From Phytobacter ursingii (GTDB taxonomy: Bacteria > Pseudomonadota > Gammaproteobacteria > Enterobacterales > Enterobacteriaceae), in assembly GCA_901456055.1 (NCBI GenBank), contig CABDWT010000003.1, positions 317,352 through 381,351 of the forward strand: a DNA stretch of 64,000 nt. The letters run 5' to 3'. Of this stretch, positions 18,570 to 26,995 are shown piece by piece (position 1 is the stretch's first letter; each line of letters starts with the position of its first letter). The notes below the pieces were generated by a model. The model was given only the letters and a program-made list of their open reading frames with translations, was not told the origin of the DNA and searched no databases. The position numbers and the translations under genes are program-made.

Positions 18570-18585
18570 TGTGATCATTTTCACG
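18570..18585 (+). promoter_or_regulatory. CRP site upstream of glnA
   Basis: tgtgatcattttcacg matches the CRP consensus tgtga-N6-tcaca with one mismatch. It occupies the place of the CRP site known for the upstream glnAp1 promoter in E. coli. Confidence 0.6.
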
Positions 18586-18613
18586 AAGCGAAATTGGGCT
18601 GCTCAACGCAAGT

Positions 18614-18661
18614 TGCACTAATTCGGTGCTTGATGTTCACATTCAGGCACTGAATTAGTGC
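18614..18661 (+). promoter_or_regulatory. High-affinity NtrC enhancer sites of glnA
   Basis: Two dyads, tgcactaattcggtgc at 18614-18629 and gcactgaattagtgc at 18647-18661, match the NtrC consensus tgcac-N6-ggtgca and the arrangement of E. coli glnA. The two dyads are also inverted repeats of each other. Further weak NtrC-like half-sites (tggtgca, tgcactatggtgc) lie at about 18675-18702. Phosphorylated NtrC bound here activates the sigma-54 promoter downstream. Confidence 0.85.
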
Positions 18662-18734
18662 AACGTAACCATCATGGTGCAGCCCTTTTGCACTATGGTG
18701 CGCATAATAGCGCCTTTTTAGTGACATTTAAAAG

Positions 18735-18750
18735 TTGGCATAGATTTCGC
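18735..18750 (+). promoter_or_regulatory. Sigma-54 promoter glnAp2
   Basis: ttggca-N4-ttcgc has the -24 GG and -12 GC elements of a sigma-54 promoter and matches the E. coli glnAp2 region closely. It lies about 74-121 bp downstream of the two strong NtrC sites. Transcription should start near 18762, giving an approximately 80-nt leader. Confidence 0.85.
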
Positions 18751-18842
18751 TTTATCTTTTTCATGGCAACAACGACAGGTTAGCGCCGTAATTGTAGACC
18801 TCGTTACCACGACGACAATGATAAATCCGGGAGAGTTTAAGT

Positions 18843-20252
18843 ATGTCCGCTGAACACGTTTTGACGATGCTGAACGAGCACGAAGTCAAGTTTGTTGATT
18901 TGCGCTTCACCGACACTAAAGGTAAAGAGCAGCACGTCACGATCCCAGCTCATCAGGTTAATGCTGACTTCTTTGAAGAAGGCAAAATGTTTGATGGCTC
19001 CTCGATTGGTGGCTGGAAAGGCATTAACGAATCTGACATGGTACTGATGCCGGACGCCTCTACCGCTGTCATTGACCCGTTCTACGAAGAACCGACTCTG
19101 ATCATCCGTTGCGATATCCTTGAGCCGGGCACCATGCAGGGCTACGATCGCGACCCGCGCTCCATCGCAAAACGCGCTGAAGAATACTTGCGCGCAACGG
19201 GCATCGCAGACACTGTGCTGTTCGGGCCTGAGCCAGAATTCTTCCTGTTCGACGACGTACGTTTCGGCAGCTCAATTTCAGGTTCCCATGTTGCTATCGA
19301 TGATATCGAAGGCGCATGGAACTCCTCCACCAAATACGAAGGCGGTAACAAAGGTCACCGTCCGGCTGTTAAAGGTGGTTACTTCCCGGTTCCGCCAGTG
19401 GATTCCGCACAAGACCTGCGTTCTACCATGTGTCTGGTTATGGAAGAAATGGGCCTGGTTGTTGAAGCTCATCACCACGAAGTCGCCACTGCTGGTCAGA
19501 ACGAAGTGGCAACCCGCTTCAACACCATGACCAAAAAAGCGGACGAAATTCAGATCTACAAATATGTGGTTCACAACGTTGCTCACCGCTTCGGCAAAAC
19601 AGCAACCTTTATGCCGAAACCCATGTTCGGTGATAACGGTTCCGGTATGCACTGCCACATGTCTCTGTCCAAGAACGGCGTAAACCTGTTCTCTGGCGAC
19701 AAATATGCGGGTCTGTCTGAGCAGGCGCTGTACTACATCGGCGGCGTAATCAAACACGCTAAAGCGATCAACGCCCTGTCTAACCCGACCACCAACTCCT
19801 ACAAACGTCTGGTCCCGGGTTACGAAGCACCGGTAATGCTGGCTTACTCTGCCCGTAACCGTTCTGCTTCCATCCGTATTCCGGTGGTTGCATCCCCGAA
19901 AGCGCGTCGTATCGAAGTGCGTTTCCCGGACCCGGCTGCTAACCCGTACCTGTGCTTCGCAGCGCTGCTGATGGCTGGCCTTGATGGTATCAAGAACAAG
20001 ATCCACCCGGGCGAAGCGATGGACAAAAACCTGTATGACCTGCCAGCTGAAGAAGCGAAAGAAATCCCGCAGGTTGCAGGTTCTCTGGAAGAAGCACTGA
20101 ACTGCCTGAACGAAGACCGCGAGTTCCTGACTGCGGGTGGCGTATTCACCGACGACGCAATCGATGCTTACATCGCACTGCGTATCGAAGAAAACGACCG
20201 CGTACGCATGACGCCGCACCCGGTAGAGTTCGAGCTGTACTACAGCGTTTAA
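18843..20252 (+). CDS. glnA: Glutamine synthetase type I
   Basis: Makes glutamine from glutamate, ammonia and ATP; a cytoplasmic dodecamer. At 469 aa it is full length. Features include the beta-grasp N-terminus ([11 protein letters not shown]), the metal-binding [10 protein letters not shown], the ATP-binding [16 protein letters not shown] and the adenylylation tyrosine in NLYDLPAEE (Tyr398), through which GlnE switches the enzyme off. It is controlled by the NtrC/sigma-54 promoter upstream and by read-through into glnLG downstream. Confidence 0.99.
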   Translation: MSAEHVLTMLNEHEVKFVDLRFTDTKGKEQHVTIPAHQVNADFFEEGKMFDGSSIGGWKGINESDMVLMPDASTAVIDPFYEEPTLIIRCDILEPGTMQGYDRDPRSIAKRAEEYLRATGIADTVLFGPEPEFFLFDDVRFGSSISGSHVAIDDIEGAWNSSTKYEGGNKGHRPAVKGGYFPVPPVDSAQDLRSTMCLVMEEMGLVVEAHHHEVATAGQNEVATRFNTMTKKADEIQIYKYVVHNVAHRFGKTATFMPKPMFGDNGSGMHCHMSLSKNGVNLFSGDKYAGLSEQALYYIGGVIKHAKAINALSNPTTNSYKRLVPGYEAPVMLAYSARNRSASIRIPVVASPKARRIEVRFPDPAANPYLCFAALLMAGLDGIKNKIHPGEAMDKNLYDLPAEEAKEIPQVAGSLEEALNCLNEDREFLTAGGVFTDDAIDAYIALRIEENDRVRMTPHPVEFELYYSV

Positions 20253-20257
20253 TAATT

Positions 20258-20386
20258 TAAATCCGATGGATTTTATGTCGCAGCAAGGCGGCAACCTAAG
20301 GAAGCCCGATGAGCTTAATGAACTAAGTGATTCGGGTGACTGAGGGCAGCCAACACAGCTGCGGCGCGAAAGACATCAGGAGTTTT
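20258..20386 (+). repeat. Diverged ERIC/IRU element in the glnA 3' UTR
   Basis: About 125 bp with the ERIC order of blocks: aaggcggcaac, gatgagcttaatgaacta, agtgattcgggtgactgagg, gccaacacagctgcggc. They match, with changes, the element at 26617-26738 (gaggagctta / agtgactggggtgagcgagg / gccaacgcacatgcagc). It folds into a long imperfect hairpin and is transcribed with glnA. Confidence 0.65.
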
Positions 20387-20404
20387 GTTGCCGTGGAAAC
20401 TTTC

Positions 20405-20430
20405 AGCCCATCCCAGGATGGGCTTTTTTC
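20405..20430 (+). terminator. Rho-independent terminator after glnA
   Basis: Stem agcccatcc / ggatgggct followed by T6. It separates glnA from the glnLG promoter. Partial read-through under nitrogen limitation is known for E. coli. Confidence 0.85.
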
Positions 20431-20474
20431 TCCACCAACAACCTGAATTACCGCCTTATTTACTTATAAAACGC

Positions 20475-20496
20475 TATACTGCACTAAAATAGTGCA
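20475..20496 (+). promoter_or_regulatory. glnL promoter with overlapping NtrC site
   Basis: The -10 box tatact (20475-20480) is overlapped by the perfect NtrC dyad tgcactaaaatagtgca (20480-20496). NtrC binding here represses glnLG transcription, as in E. coli glnLp. Confidence 0.8.
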
Positions 20497-20515
20497 ATCT
20501 TTGGGAGACTGCTGG

Positions 20516-21565
20516 ATGGCAAGTGGCTCGTTGCCCGATGCTGGGCAGATCCTCAATTCTTTAATCAATAGCATCTTGCTGGTTGATGACGAACTGGCGG
20601 TACATTACGCCAACCCGGCGGCGCAGCAACTTCTGGCGCAAAGTTCCCGTAAATTATTCGGTACGCCGTTGCCGGACCTGCTGAGCTATTTCTCGCTCAA
20701 TATCGTTCTGATGCGGGAAAGTCTCGATGCCGGACAAGGCTTTACGGACAATGAAGTGACCCTCGTTATCGACGGGCGCTCACATATTCTCTCGTTAACG
20801 GCGCAACGGTTGCCTGAGGGGCTCATCCTGCTGGAGATGGCGCCGATGGACAATCAGCGACGACTGAGCCAGGAACAACTCCAGCATGCCCAACAAGTGG
20901 CAGCACGCGATCTGGTACGCGGCCTGGCGCATGAAATCAAAAATCCGCTCGGAGGCTTACGTGGCGCGGCGCAGCTCTTAAGCAAAGCCCTGCCCGACCC
21001 TTCATTGCTGGAGTACACCAAAGTCATCATCGAGCAGGCCGATCGTCTGCGTAACCTGGTGGACCGACTGCTTGGGCCTCAACAGCCCGGTATGCACGTA
21101 ACAGAAAGCATTCACAAAGTCGCTGAACGCGTCGTGAAGCTGGTGTCGATGGAATTGCCTGATAACGTCACCCTGGTCCGCGACTATGACCCAAGTCTGC
21201 CTGAGCTGGCACACGATCCCGACCAGATTGAGCAGGTGTTGCTGAACATTGTTCGTAACGCGCTACAGGCGCTGGGACCTGAGGGTGGCGAAATTATTCT
21301 GCGGACTCGTACCGCGTTTCAGCTCACTCTGCACGGCGTTCGCTATCGCCTTGCGGCACGTATTGATGTGGAAGATAACGGGCCAGGTATTCCGTCAAAC
21401 CTGCAGGACACGCTGTTTTACCCGATGGTGAGCGGACGTGAAGGTGGTACTGGCTTAGGGTTATCTATCGCACGAAGTTTGATTGATCAACATTCTGGCA
21501 AAATTGAATTCACCAGTTGGCCAGGCCATACCGAGTTCTCGGTGTTCCTGCCTATTCGGAAATAG
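20516..21565 (+). CDS. glnL: NtrB (GlnL), nitrogen sensor kinase
   Basis: Cytoplasmic histidine kinase/phosphatase that controls NtrC in response to PII. It is 349 aa when started at the ATG in [10 protein letters not shown], matching E. coli; an in-frame ATG eight codons upstream overlaps the operator. A PAS domain covers about 10-110. The phospho-acceptor His lies in [13 protein letters not shown] (about 139), and the ATP-binding domain has [10 protein letters not shown] and [10 protein letters not shown]. glnG follows after 8 bp. Confidence 0.97.
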   Translation: MASGSLPDAGQILNSLINSILLVDDELAVHYANPAAQQLLAQSSRKLFGTPLPDLLSYFSLNIVLMRESLDAGQGFTDNEVTLVIDGRSHILSLTAQRLPEGLILLEMAPMDNQRRLSQEQLQHAQQVAARDLVRGLAHEIKNPLGGLRGAAQLLSKALPDPSLLEYTKVIIEQADRLRNLVDRLLGPQQPGMHVTESIHKVAERVVKLVSMELPDNVTLVRDYDPSLPELAHDPDQIEQVLLNIVRNALQALGPEGGEIILRTRTAFQLTLHGVRYRLAARIDVEDNGPGIPSNLQDTLFYPMVSGREGGTGLGLSIARSLIDQHSGKIEFTSWPGHTEFSVFLPIRK

Positions 21566-21573
21566 AGGTGTTT

Positions 21574-22986
21574 ATGCAACGAGGGATAGTCTGGATCGTT
21601 GATGACGATAGCTCCATCCGTTGGGTGCTTGAACGCGCGCTCACCGGGGCAGGCTTGAGCTGTACAACGTTTGAAAACGCAAATGAAGTGCTTGATGCGC
21701 TGACCACCAAAACGCCGGACGTGCTGTTGTCGGATATTCGCATGCCCGGTATGGATGGTCTTGCCTTGCTAAAGCAAATCAAACAGCGCCACCCGATGCT
21801 TCCGGTCATCATTATGACCGCGCATTCCGACCTGGATGCGGCAGTCAGCGCGTATCAGCAAGGGGCGTTTGATTATCTGCCAAAGCCTTTTGATATTGAC
21901 GAAGCGGTGGCGCTGGTTGAACGTGCCATCAGCCATTATCAGGAACAGCAGCAACCGCGTAATGTGCAGGTTAGCGGACCAACCACCGATATTATTGGTG
22001 AAGCGCCTGCGATGCAGGATGTCTTTCGCATCATTGGCCGTCTGTCTCGTTCGTCTATCAGCGTCTTAATCAACGGTGAGTCCGGTACCGGTAAAGAGCT
22101 GGTCGCCCACGCGCTGCATCGCCATAGCCCGCGGGTGAAAGCGCCTTTCATTGCGCTGAACATGGCGGCCATCCCAAAAGATTTGATTGAATCTGAGCTG
22201 TTTGGCCACGAGAAAGGGGCGTTTACCGGCGCCAATACCATACGTCAGGGTCGTTTCGAACAGGCCGATGGCGGTACGCTGTTCCTCGATGAAATCGGCG
22301 ATATGCCGCTGGACGTACAGACGCGCCTGTTGCGCGTTCTGGCCGATGGACAGTTCTACCGTGTCGGTGGTTATGCGCCGGTGAAGGTCGATGTACGCAT
22401 CATTGCCGCTACGCACCAGAACCTGGAGTTGCGCGTGCAGGAAGGAAAATTCCGCGAGGATTTATTCCACCGCCTGAACGTTATCCGCGTGCACCTTCCG
22501 CCGCTGCGTGAACGTCGCGAAGATATTCCCCGTCTGGCGCGCCATTTTCTACAGGTCGCAGCCCGTGAGCTGGGGGTCGAAGCAAAGCAATTGCATCCGG
22601 AAACCGAAGCGGCACTCACTCGCCTGGCCTGGCCGGGTAACGTACGCCAACTGGAGAACACCTGCCGTTGGTTAACCGTGATGGCTGCCGGACAGGAAGT
22701 CCTGATTCAGGATTTACCGGCTGAATTGTTTGAAACCACGATCCCGGAAAGCAGTACGGGGCAGTCGCTGCCGGATAGCTGGGCAACCCTGTTGGCACAA
22801 TGGGCCGACAGAGCGTTACGTTCCGGTCATCAAAACCTGCTTTCCGAAGCGCAACCGGAGATGGAACGGACCTTGTTGACGACTGCATTACGTCATACGC
22901 AGGGGCATAAACAAGAAGCAGCACGTTTACTGGGATGGGGGCGTAACACCCTGACGCGTAAGCTCAAAGAGCTGGGAATGGAGTAA
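21574..22986 (+). CDS. glnG: NtrC (GlnG), sigma-54 response regulator
   Basis: Enhancer-binding activator of nitrogen genes, 470 aa from the ATG in [12 protein letters not shown]; the frame extends upstream into glnL but this start matches E. coli. The receiver domain has phospho-acceptor Asp54 (LLSDIRMPG). The AAA+ domain has Walker A GESGTGKE, the sigma-54 contact loop GAFTGA and Walker [15 protein letters not shown] Fis-type helix-turn-helix is at the C-terminus ([19 protein letters not shown]). Confidence 0.98.
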   Translation: MQRGIVWIVDDDSSIRWVLERALTGAGLSCTTFENANEVLDALTTKTPDVLLSDIRMPGMDGLALLKQIKQRHPMLPVIIMTAHSDLDAAVSAYQQGAFDYLPKPFDIDEAVALVERAISHYQEQQQPRNVQVSGPTTDIIGEAPAMQDVFRIIGRLSRSSISVLINGESGTGKELVAHALHRHSPRVKAPFIALNMAAIPKDLIESELFGHEKGAFTGANTIRQGRFEQADGGTLFLDEIGDMPLDVQTRLLRVLADGQFYRVGGYAPVKVDVRIIAATHQNLELRVQEGKFREDLFHRLNVIRVHLPPLRERREDIPRLARHFLQVAARELGVEAKQLHPETEAALTRLAWPGNVRQLENTCRWLTVMAAGQEVLIQDLPAELFETTIPESSTGQSLPDSWATLLAQWADRALRSGHQNLLSEAQPEMERTLLTTALRHTQGHKQEAARLLGWGRNTLTRKLKELGME

Positions 22987-23095
22987 TATTCCAGCTAATT
23001 GTAAAGATTGAATAGCGAGCGCAAATTGCTGCAATTTTGCGCTTTACTGTTCCGATGGGTTCAGTATGATCTTGCCCGTCCACGGGGAGGTCATC

Positions 23096-23218
23096 ATGCT
23101 GGAATCACTCATCAACATCGTGTCGAGCAGCGCAGGCGTTAGCGCCGCCGCCAGCCACACGCCACAAGCCGCCGTCGCTGCCGTATTGTGCGCCGCGCTG
23201 TTTGGGCTATTTAGCTAA
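23096..23218 (+). CDS. yshB: YshB small membrane protein
   Basis: Forty-residue protein opening MLESLINIVSS and ending in the hydrophobic segment AAVAAVLCAALFGLFS. The start and end match E. coli/Salmonella YshB at the same place between glnG and hemN. Salmonella YshB has been reported to affect intracellular replication. The middle (SAGVSAAASHTPQ) is a few residues longer than the 36-aa E. coli protein as I remember it. A GGGGAGG ribosome binding site lies 5-6 bp before the ATG. Confidence 0.85.
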   Translation: MLESLINIVSSSAGVSAAASHTPQAAVAAVLCAALFGLFS

Positions 23219-23259
23219 GCGCCTACTGGCGCTTCGCTTATCAGGTCACGGTCTGATAT

Positions 23260-23285
23260 CCCCGGCCAGCGCATCGCCGCCGGGG
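23260..23285. terminator. Hairpin between yshB and hemN
   Basis: Imperfect GC-rich inverted repeat (ccccggc ... gccgggg) in the convergent spacer of yshB and hemN. There is no strong U tract. Confidence 0.4.
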
Positions 23286-23292
23286 AAACCGC

Positions 23293-24666
23293 TTAAATCA
23301 CCCTTGAGAACTGCTGCATGCGCGCTTTCTGGCGCAGGTATACATCAAAACACATGCAAATATTGCGAATTAATAAGCGCCCTTTCGCCGTTACTTCAAT
23401 ACCCTGCTCGTTAATCTCCACCAGCCCATCATTCGCCAGCGGCTTAAGCAGTTTCAGATCTTCGGCAAAGTAGTCGTTGAAGCGCAGATCCCACTGATTC
23501 TCAACACGGCTAAAATCGAGACGGAAATGGCAAATAAGCGCTTTTATCACGTCACGACGAATACAGTCGTCACGGGTCAGCGCAATCCCGCGCCACAAAG
23601 CATTGCCGGTTTCGTCTACCTGTTGGTAATAGGCTTTTAACTCTTTCTGATTCTGCGCGTAACTGTCGCCAATCATGCTGATGGCCGAAACGCCCATCCC
23701 TAACAGATCGGTATCGCCCTGGGTGGTATAGCCCTGGAAGTTGCGGTGCAGAACCCCCTCACGCTGGGCTACCGCCAGCTCATCATCAGGACGGGCAAAA
23801 TGGTCCATACCGATGAACTGATAACCGGCGTCGGTCAGCGAAACAATGGTCTGTTGCAGGATATCCAGTTTCTGTTGTGCGGACGGCAGATCCGCGTCTT
23901 TGATTTTACGCTGGGCCGCAAACAGAGTGGGAAGATGGGCGTAGTTAAACACACTCAGGCGATCGGGACTCAGTTCTGCCACCCGACTCAGGGTGAAGGC
24001 AAAACTTTCCGGCGTCTGTTTCGGCAAACCATAAATCAAATCAATATTGGTCGAGGTGAAACCAATGTCGCGCGCACGTTTAATCAGCGCAAAGATAAAG
24101 GACTCGTCCTGCTCACGGTTAACCAGCCGCTGGACCTCTTTATTAAAGTCCTGCACTCCCATGCTCAGGCGATTAAAGCCTTCCGATCGTAAATGATCCA
24201 GGACATCCAGCTCAATTTCACGCGGATCCACTTCAATAGAGATTTCCGCATCCACATCGAACTGAAAATGGCCACGCAGTAAGCCCATCAGGCGGCTGAT
24301 TTGCGCTTTATTCAGGTAGGTTGGCGTACCACCGCCCCAGTGAAGCTGGCTAACGCGACGATCGGCGAACAGCGGCGCGCGGTGGATAATCTCTTGTTCC
24401 AGGGCATCCAGATATTGGTCAGCTTTGTGTTGTTGGCGCGTAACAATCTTATTGCAGCCGCAGAAATAACAAAGCTTATGGCAAAACGGAATGTGCACAT
24501 AAAGTGACAACGGTCGCTCTGGATAACGTGCGACGGCGCTACGGAAATTTTCTTCGCCATAGTCAGCGGAAAACTCCAGCGCGGTGGGATATGACGTGTA
24601 GCGCGGCCCGGAATAGTTATATTTCTGGATAAGGGCCAGATCCCAGTCAATTAGTTGCTCAGACAT
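23293..24666 (-). CDS. hemN: Oxygen-independent coproporphyrinogen III dehydrogenase
   Basis: Radical-SAM enzyme that decarboxylates coproporphyrinogen III to protoporphyrinogen IX for anaerobic haem synthesis. It is 457 aa from the ATG at 24666, which has AAGGAG 6 bp upstream and gives the E. coli length; a GTG two codons earlier is in frame. The 4Fe-4S cluster motif CHKLCYFCGC is present (Cys at about 62, 66 and 69), as is the GGGTPTYL SAM-binding motif. The ribosome binding site lies inside the end of the upstream 57-aa ORF. Confidence 0.97.
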   Translation of the reverse strand: MSEQLIDWDLALIQKYNYSGPRYTSYPTALEFSADYGEENFRSAVARYPERPLSLYVHIPFCHKLCYFCGCNKIVTRQQHKADQYLDALEQEIIHRAPLFADRRVSQLHWGGGTPTYLNKAQISRLMGLLRGHFQFDVDAEISIEVDPREIELDVLDHLRSEGFNRLSMGVQDFNKEVQRLVNREQDESFIFALIKRARDIGFTSTNIDLIYGLPKQTPESFAFTLSRVAELSPDRLSVFNYAHLPTLFAAQRKIKDADLPSAQQKLDILQQTIVSLTDAGYQFIGMDHFARPDDELAVAQREGVLHRNFQGYTTQGDTDLLGMGVSAISMIGDSYAQNQKELKAYYQQVDETGNALWRGIALTRDDCIRRDVIKALICHFRLDFSRVENQWDLRFNDYFAEDLKLLKPLANDGLVEINEQGIEVTAKGRLLIRNICMCFDVYLRQKARMQQFSRVI

Positions 24667-24668
24667 GC

Positions 24669-24842
24669 TCACTCCTTCCGATAACGCCGCTGGCGGGTAC
24701 GGCGGCCCGGCCTGACCTCATTTCGGGTCATAAGCCGGTTGCGCAGCCACAGTTTGCGCCGCGACAACCGCTGTAGTTTAACGAATAACCACACCAGATA
24801 ACATATAACCGGAAGGGTTATAAGCAGGACAGGCAGGCCCAT
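24669..24842 (-). CDS. Putative 57-aa single-pass membrane protein between yihI and hemN
   Basis: Open frame of 57 codons filling the space between yihI (stop 9 bp upstream) and hemN (start 2 bp downstream), all on the same strand. The N-terminus MGLPVLLITLPVICYLVWLF is a clear hydrophobic segment. The rest is strongly basic (KLQRLSRRKLWLRNR, then GRRTRQRRYRKE), which predicts an N-out, C-in protein by the positive-inside rule. The ribosome binding site is weak (a partial AGG close to the ATG). I do not recognise a named gene. The packing and composition suggest it is real, but no homology evidence is available here. Confidence 0.5.
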   Translation of the reverse strand: MGLPVLLITLPVICYLVWLFVKLQRLSRRKLWLRNRLMTRNEVRPGRRTRQRRYRKE

Positions 24843-24851
24843 ACCTGACCG

Positions 24852-25364
24852 TTAATTGCCGCCTTTGAGTAAGCGCATCATGTCTTCGCGGCCTTCTTCC
24901 TCTTCTTCTTCGTCATCATCGTAGGAGAGGCCGAGTTGCTGCATTAATTCATCGATGCGGTCAAGTTTAGCGTCTACCCAGCTTTGTTCTTCAGCGCTCA
25001 GGGATTCGCCCTCTTCAAGTCGTTCCAGCAGCGCGTCCAGGCGCTCATCGTTCTCCAGCAGATCCAGTTCAGCTTGCGGTGAAAGCATAGGTTTCTCGCT
25101 CTTTGGTTTGTGCTGCTTTTTGACCTGGGGCTCGGTCGCACCCAGTGGAATCGGTTTCTTGCTGCCAACGCGCGGATCGGCCTGAGAAGCGCCTTTTCCT
25201 GAGCCAGAGGACGCGCTCGCACCGCTTGCACGGCTACCGGCCGCATTGCCACGGTGCTTTTTATCGCGCTTACGGTCACGCCCTTCCTGGTTAAGTTCTT
25301 CACGTGATTTACGGTGCGCTTTGCCAGGTGTTTTGCCGCGCGGAGTGGTTGAAGGTTTTTTCAT
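24852..25364 (-). CDS. yihI: YihI, Der GTPase-activating protein
   Basis: Protein of 170 aa that stimulates GTP hydrolysis by Der (EngA) and so tunes late 50S ribosome assembly. It has a basic low-complexity N-terminal half ([23 protein letters not shown]), a Gly/Ser/Ala linker, a helical core ([21 protein letters not shown]) and an acidic tail ([13 protein letters not shown]). The length is within one residue of E. coli YihI. It is probably first in an operon with the 57-aa ORF and hemN. Confidence 0.95.
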   Translation of the reverse strand: MKKPSTTPRGKTPGKAHRKSREELNQEGRDRKRDKKHRGNAAGSRASGASASSGSGKGASQADPRVGSKKPIPLGATEPQVKKQHKPKSEKPMLSPQAELDLLENDERLDALLERLEEGESLSAEEQSWVDAKLDRIDELMQQLGLSYDDDEEEEEEGREDMMRLLKGGN

Positions 25365-25430
25365 GATAGTCGGCTTAGATGGTTTTATTCAGTATAGAAT
25401 TGCGGCGGAATCTAGCAGAAAGCAAGCAAA

Positions 25431-25665
25431 GAAAAAAGGCGACAGAGTAATCTGTCGCCTTTTTTTCTGACCCTCAACCCTCAATGGGTACTACGTTCCC
25501 TGTTTGCTTACAACACACCCTGTTTTTCCCTTAGCATGTCACGTTCCATGTTATGGTCCATTATTCCTTTTAAGACTGCCATCCTGGCAGTTTCCTGGTC
25601 TTCGCCTCCTGGCGCTCCTGACCCCTCAATCCGTAAGTCTTCATCCCCCAGGCTTCCTCGCCTTT
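25431..25665 (-). ncRNA. csrC: CsrC regulatory RNA
   Basis: Sits between yihI and engB as in E. coli. On the minus strand it reads GGCGAGGAAG near the 5' end, then a run of hairpin-loop GGA motifs (GGTCAGGAGCGCCAGGAGG, CCAGGAAACTGCCAGGATGG) that bind the translational regulator CsrA. It ends in the terminator stem ggcgacaga / tctgtcgcc at 25432-25466 with a poly-U tail. The RNA titrates CsrA. The 5' end is set by similarity and is approximate. Open frames in this region are shadows. Confidence 0.9.
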
Positions 25666-25936
25666 GTAAATACTTTACCTGCTTAATTGAAACGCACAAG
25701 CAACAAAGCGCCCCAAAAATACAAATTCAGAAAATTCTCTAATAACAAAACCTTTTTTTTCATTGAGTTATGTTTTTATGACCCTGCAACTTCTCTGAAA
25801 ATTCGCATAAGCTTTATGGCAAATATCCTACAAATAAAAAGGATATTTTCTGGCGGATCCCCGTTAACGAGAAAAACAGTCTTTTACGTGGGTTCAGGTA
25901 TAATCCCCCCATGCCGAGATTACGGAGACGACCAAT

Positions 25937-26569
25937 TTGACTAACTGGAACTACCAACAGACGCATTTTGTCACCAGTGCGCCTGATATTCGCCACTTAC
26001 CCGCCGATACCGGTATAGAAGTGGCTTTTGCTGGCCGCTCCAACGCCGGGAAATCCAGCGCGCTTAATACCCTGACAAATCAGAAAAGCCTGGCTCGCAC
26101 ATCCAAAACGCCCGGACGTACGCAGCTGATTAACCTCTTCGAAGTGGCCGAAGGCAAACGCCTGGTGGACTTACCGGGTTACGGTTACGCCGAAGTGCCA
26201 GAAGAGATGAAGCGCAAATGGCAGCGCGCGCTCGGTGAATACCTGGAAAAACGTCAGTGTCTGCAAGGTCTGGTAATACTGATGGATATTCGCCATCCCC
26301 TGAAAGATCTTGATCAGCAAATGATCGAGTGGGCAGTGGAGAGCAATATTCAGGTGCTGGTCCTGCTGACAAAGGCGGATAAGCTGGCCAGCGGCGCACG
26401 TAAGGCGCAGCTTAATATGGTGCGCGAAGCAGTGATTGCCTTTAATGGCAACGTGCAGGTTGAAGCATTTTCATCATTGAAAAAACAGGGTGTGGATAAA
26501 CTTCGCCAGAAGCTCGACAGTTGGTTCAACGACCTTCCCCCGGTTATCGAAGAAGACGCAGAAGCCTGA
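25937..26569 (+). CDS. engB: EngB (YihA), ribosome biogenesis GTP-binding protein
   Basis: Essential small GTPase of 210 aa involved in 50S assembly and cell division. P-loop GRSNAGKSS (about 32-40), G3 DLPGYG and G4 TKADK are present. The start is a TTG codon (25937), as in E. coli; no better ATG exists. A GGAG-like site (acggagacg) lies upstream. The 371 bp upstream of this gene hold csrC on the other strand plus an AT-rich promoter region. Confidence 0.97.
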   Translation: MTNWNYQQTHFVTSAPDIRHLPADTGIEVAFAGRSNAGKSSALNTLTNQKSLARTSKTPGRTQLINLFEVAEGKRLVDLPGYGYAEVPEEMKRKWQRALGEYLEKRQCLQGLVILMDIRHPLKDLDQQMIEWAVESNIQVLVLLTKADKLASGARKAQLNMVREAVIAFNGNVQVEAFSSLKKQGVDKLRQKLDSWFNDLPPVIEEDAEA

Positions 26570-26583
26570 TCCTTTCAGATATA

Positions 26584-26608
26584 GCGCGGCATTGGTCCGC
26601 GCTTTTTT
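26584..26608 (+). terminator. Rho-independent terminator after engB
   Basis: Stem gcgcgg / ccgcgc followed by T6, 15 bp beyond the engB stop. Confidence 0.85.
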
Positions 26609-26616
26609 CGCTACTA

Positions 26617-26738
26617 CTCTAAATAATTCGAGTTGCAGGAAGGCGGCGACGCAGCGAATCCTCAGGAGCTTACTCCAGTAAGTGACTGGGGTGAGCGAGG
26701 AAAGCCAACGCACATGCAGCTTGAAGTATGACGAGTAC
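26617..26738. repeat. ERIC (IRU) element between engB and spf
   Basis: About 120 bp with terminal inverted repeats (aattcgagttgcag / ctgcatgtgcgttgg-type arm). The core blocks gaatcctcaggagctta and agtgactggggtgagcg match the enterobacterial repetitive intergenic consensus used in ERIC typing. It is well conserved compared with the element in the glnA 3' UTR. It lies between the engB terminator and the spf terminator and disrupts no gene. Confidence 0.9.
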
Positions 26739-26739
26739 A

Positions 26740-26848
26740 ATAAAAAACGCCCCAGTCATTTCTGACTGGGGCGGCTAAATATTCAGCCAAATCCGATTAC
26801 GTGAAGTAAAAGGTCTGAAAGATAGAACATCTTACCTCTGTACCCTAC
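26740..26848 (-). ncRNA. spf: Spot 42 RNA
   Basis: Hfq-dependent sRNA of about 109 nt between engB and polA. The minus strand starts GTAGGGTACAGAGGTAAGAT and ends in the terminator GCCCCAGTCAGAAATGACTGGGGC with a U tail, almost identical to E. coli Spot 42. It represses galK and many secondary carbon-source genes and is itself repressed by cAMP-CRP. Confidence 0.97.
26783..26830 (-). CDS. spfP: SpfP micropeptide encoded in Spot 42
   Basis: A 15-codon ORF inside Spot 42 giving MFYLSDLLLHVIGFG, preceded by AGAGGTAAG as a ribosome binding site. In E. coli this reading frame is translated and the peptide (SpfP) has been reported to act with the sRNA in CRP-dependent control. The frame is intact here. 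Confidence 0.7.
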   Translation of the reverse strand: MFYLSDLLLHVIGFG

Positions 26849-26995
26849 GTCTTTAACTCTACTCCCTTTTTGGTCACGGACAAAGCATTTTTTGTAGTTT
26901 ATTTTCAATCTTTACATAGGGAATATGAATGATCGTCACAAAATGTACTGGTTATGTTGCTTACTTACATAAAAAGAAGCTTATGTGACCAGTAC

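Larger units (their letters stand above)
20253..20430 (+). ncRNA. glnZ: glnA 3' UTR, likely source of sRNA GlnZ
   Basis: The transcribed region between the glnA stop and the terminator at 20405-20430. In E. coli and Salmonella an Hfq-binding sRNA, GlnZ, is cut from this UTR and links nitrogen status to carbon metabolism. Here most of the UTR is an ERIC-like repeat, so the exact 5' end and seed cannot be set from sequence. The call rests on position and the strong terminator. Confidence 0.45.

Noticed and set aside
19278-20294. 338-aa open frame antisense to glnA
   Set aside because: Antisense shadow in a codon-biased gene; no start signal and no domain.
25504-25742. Short open frames between yihI and engB
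   Set aside because: They overlap csrC, whose GGA-rich structure and terminator explain the sequence.
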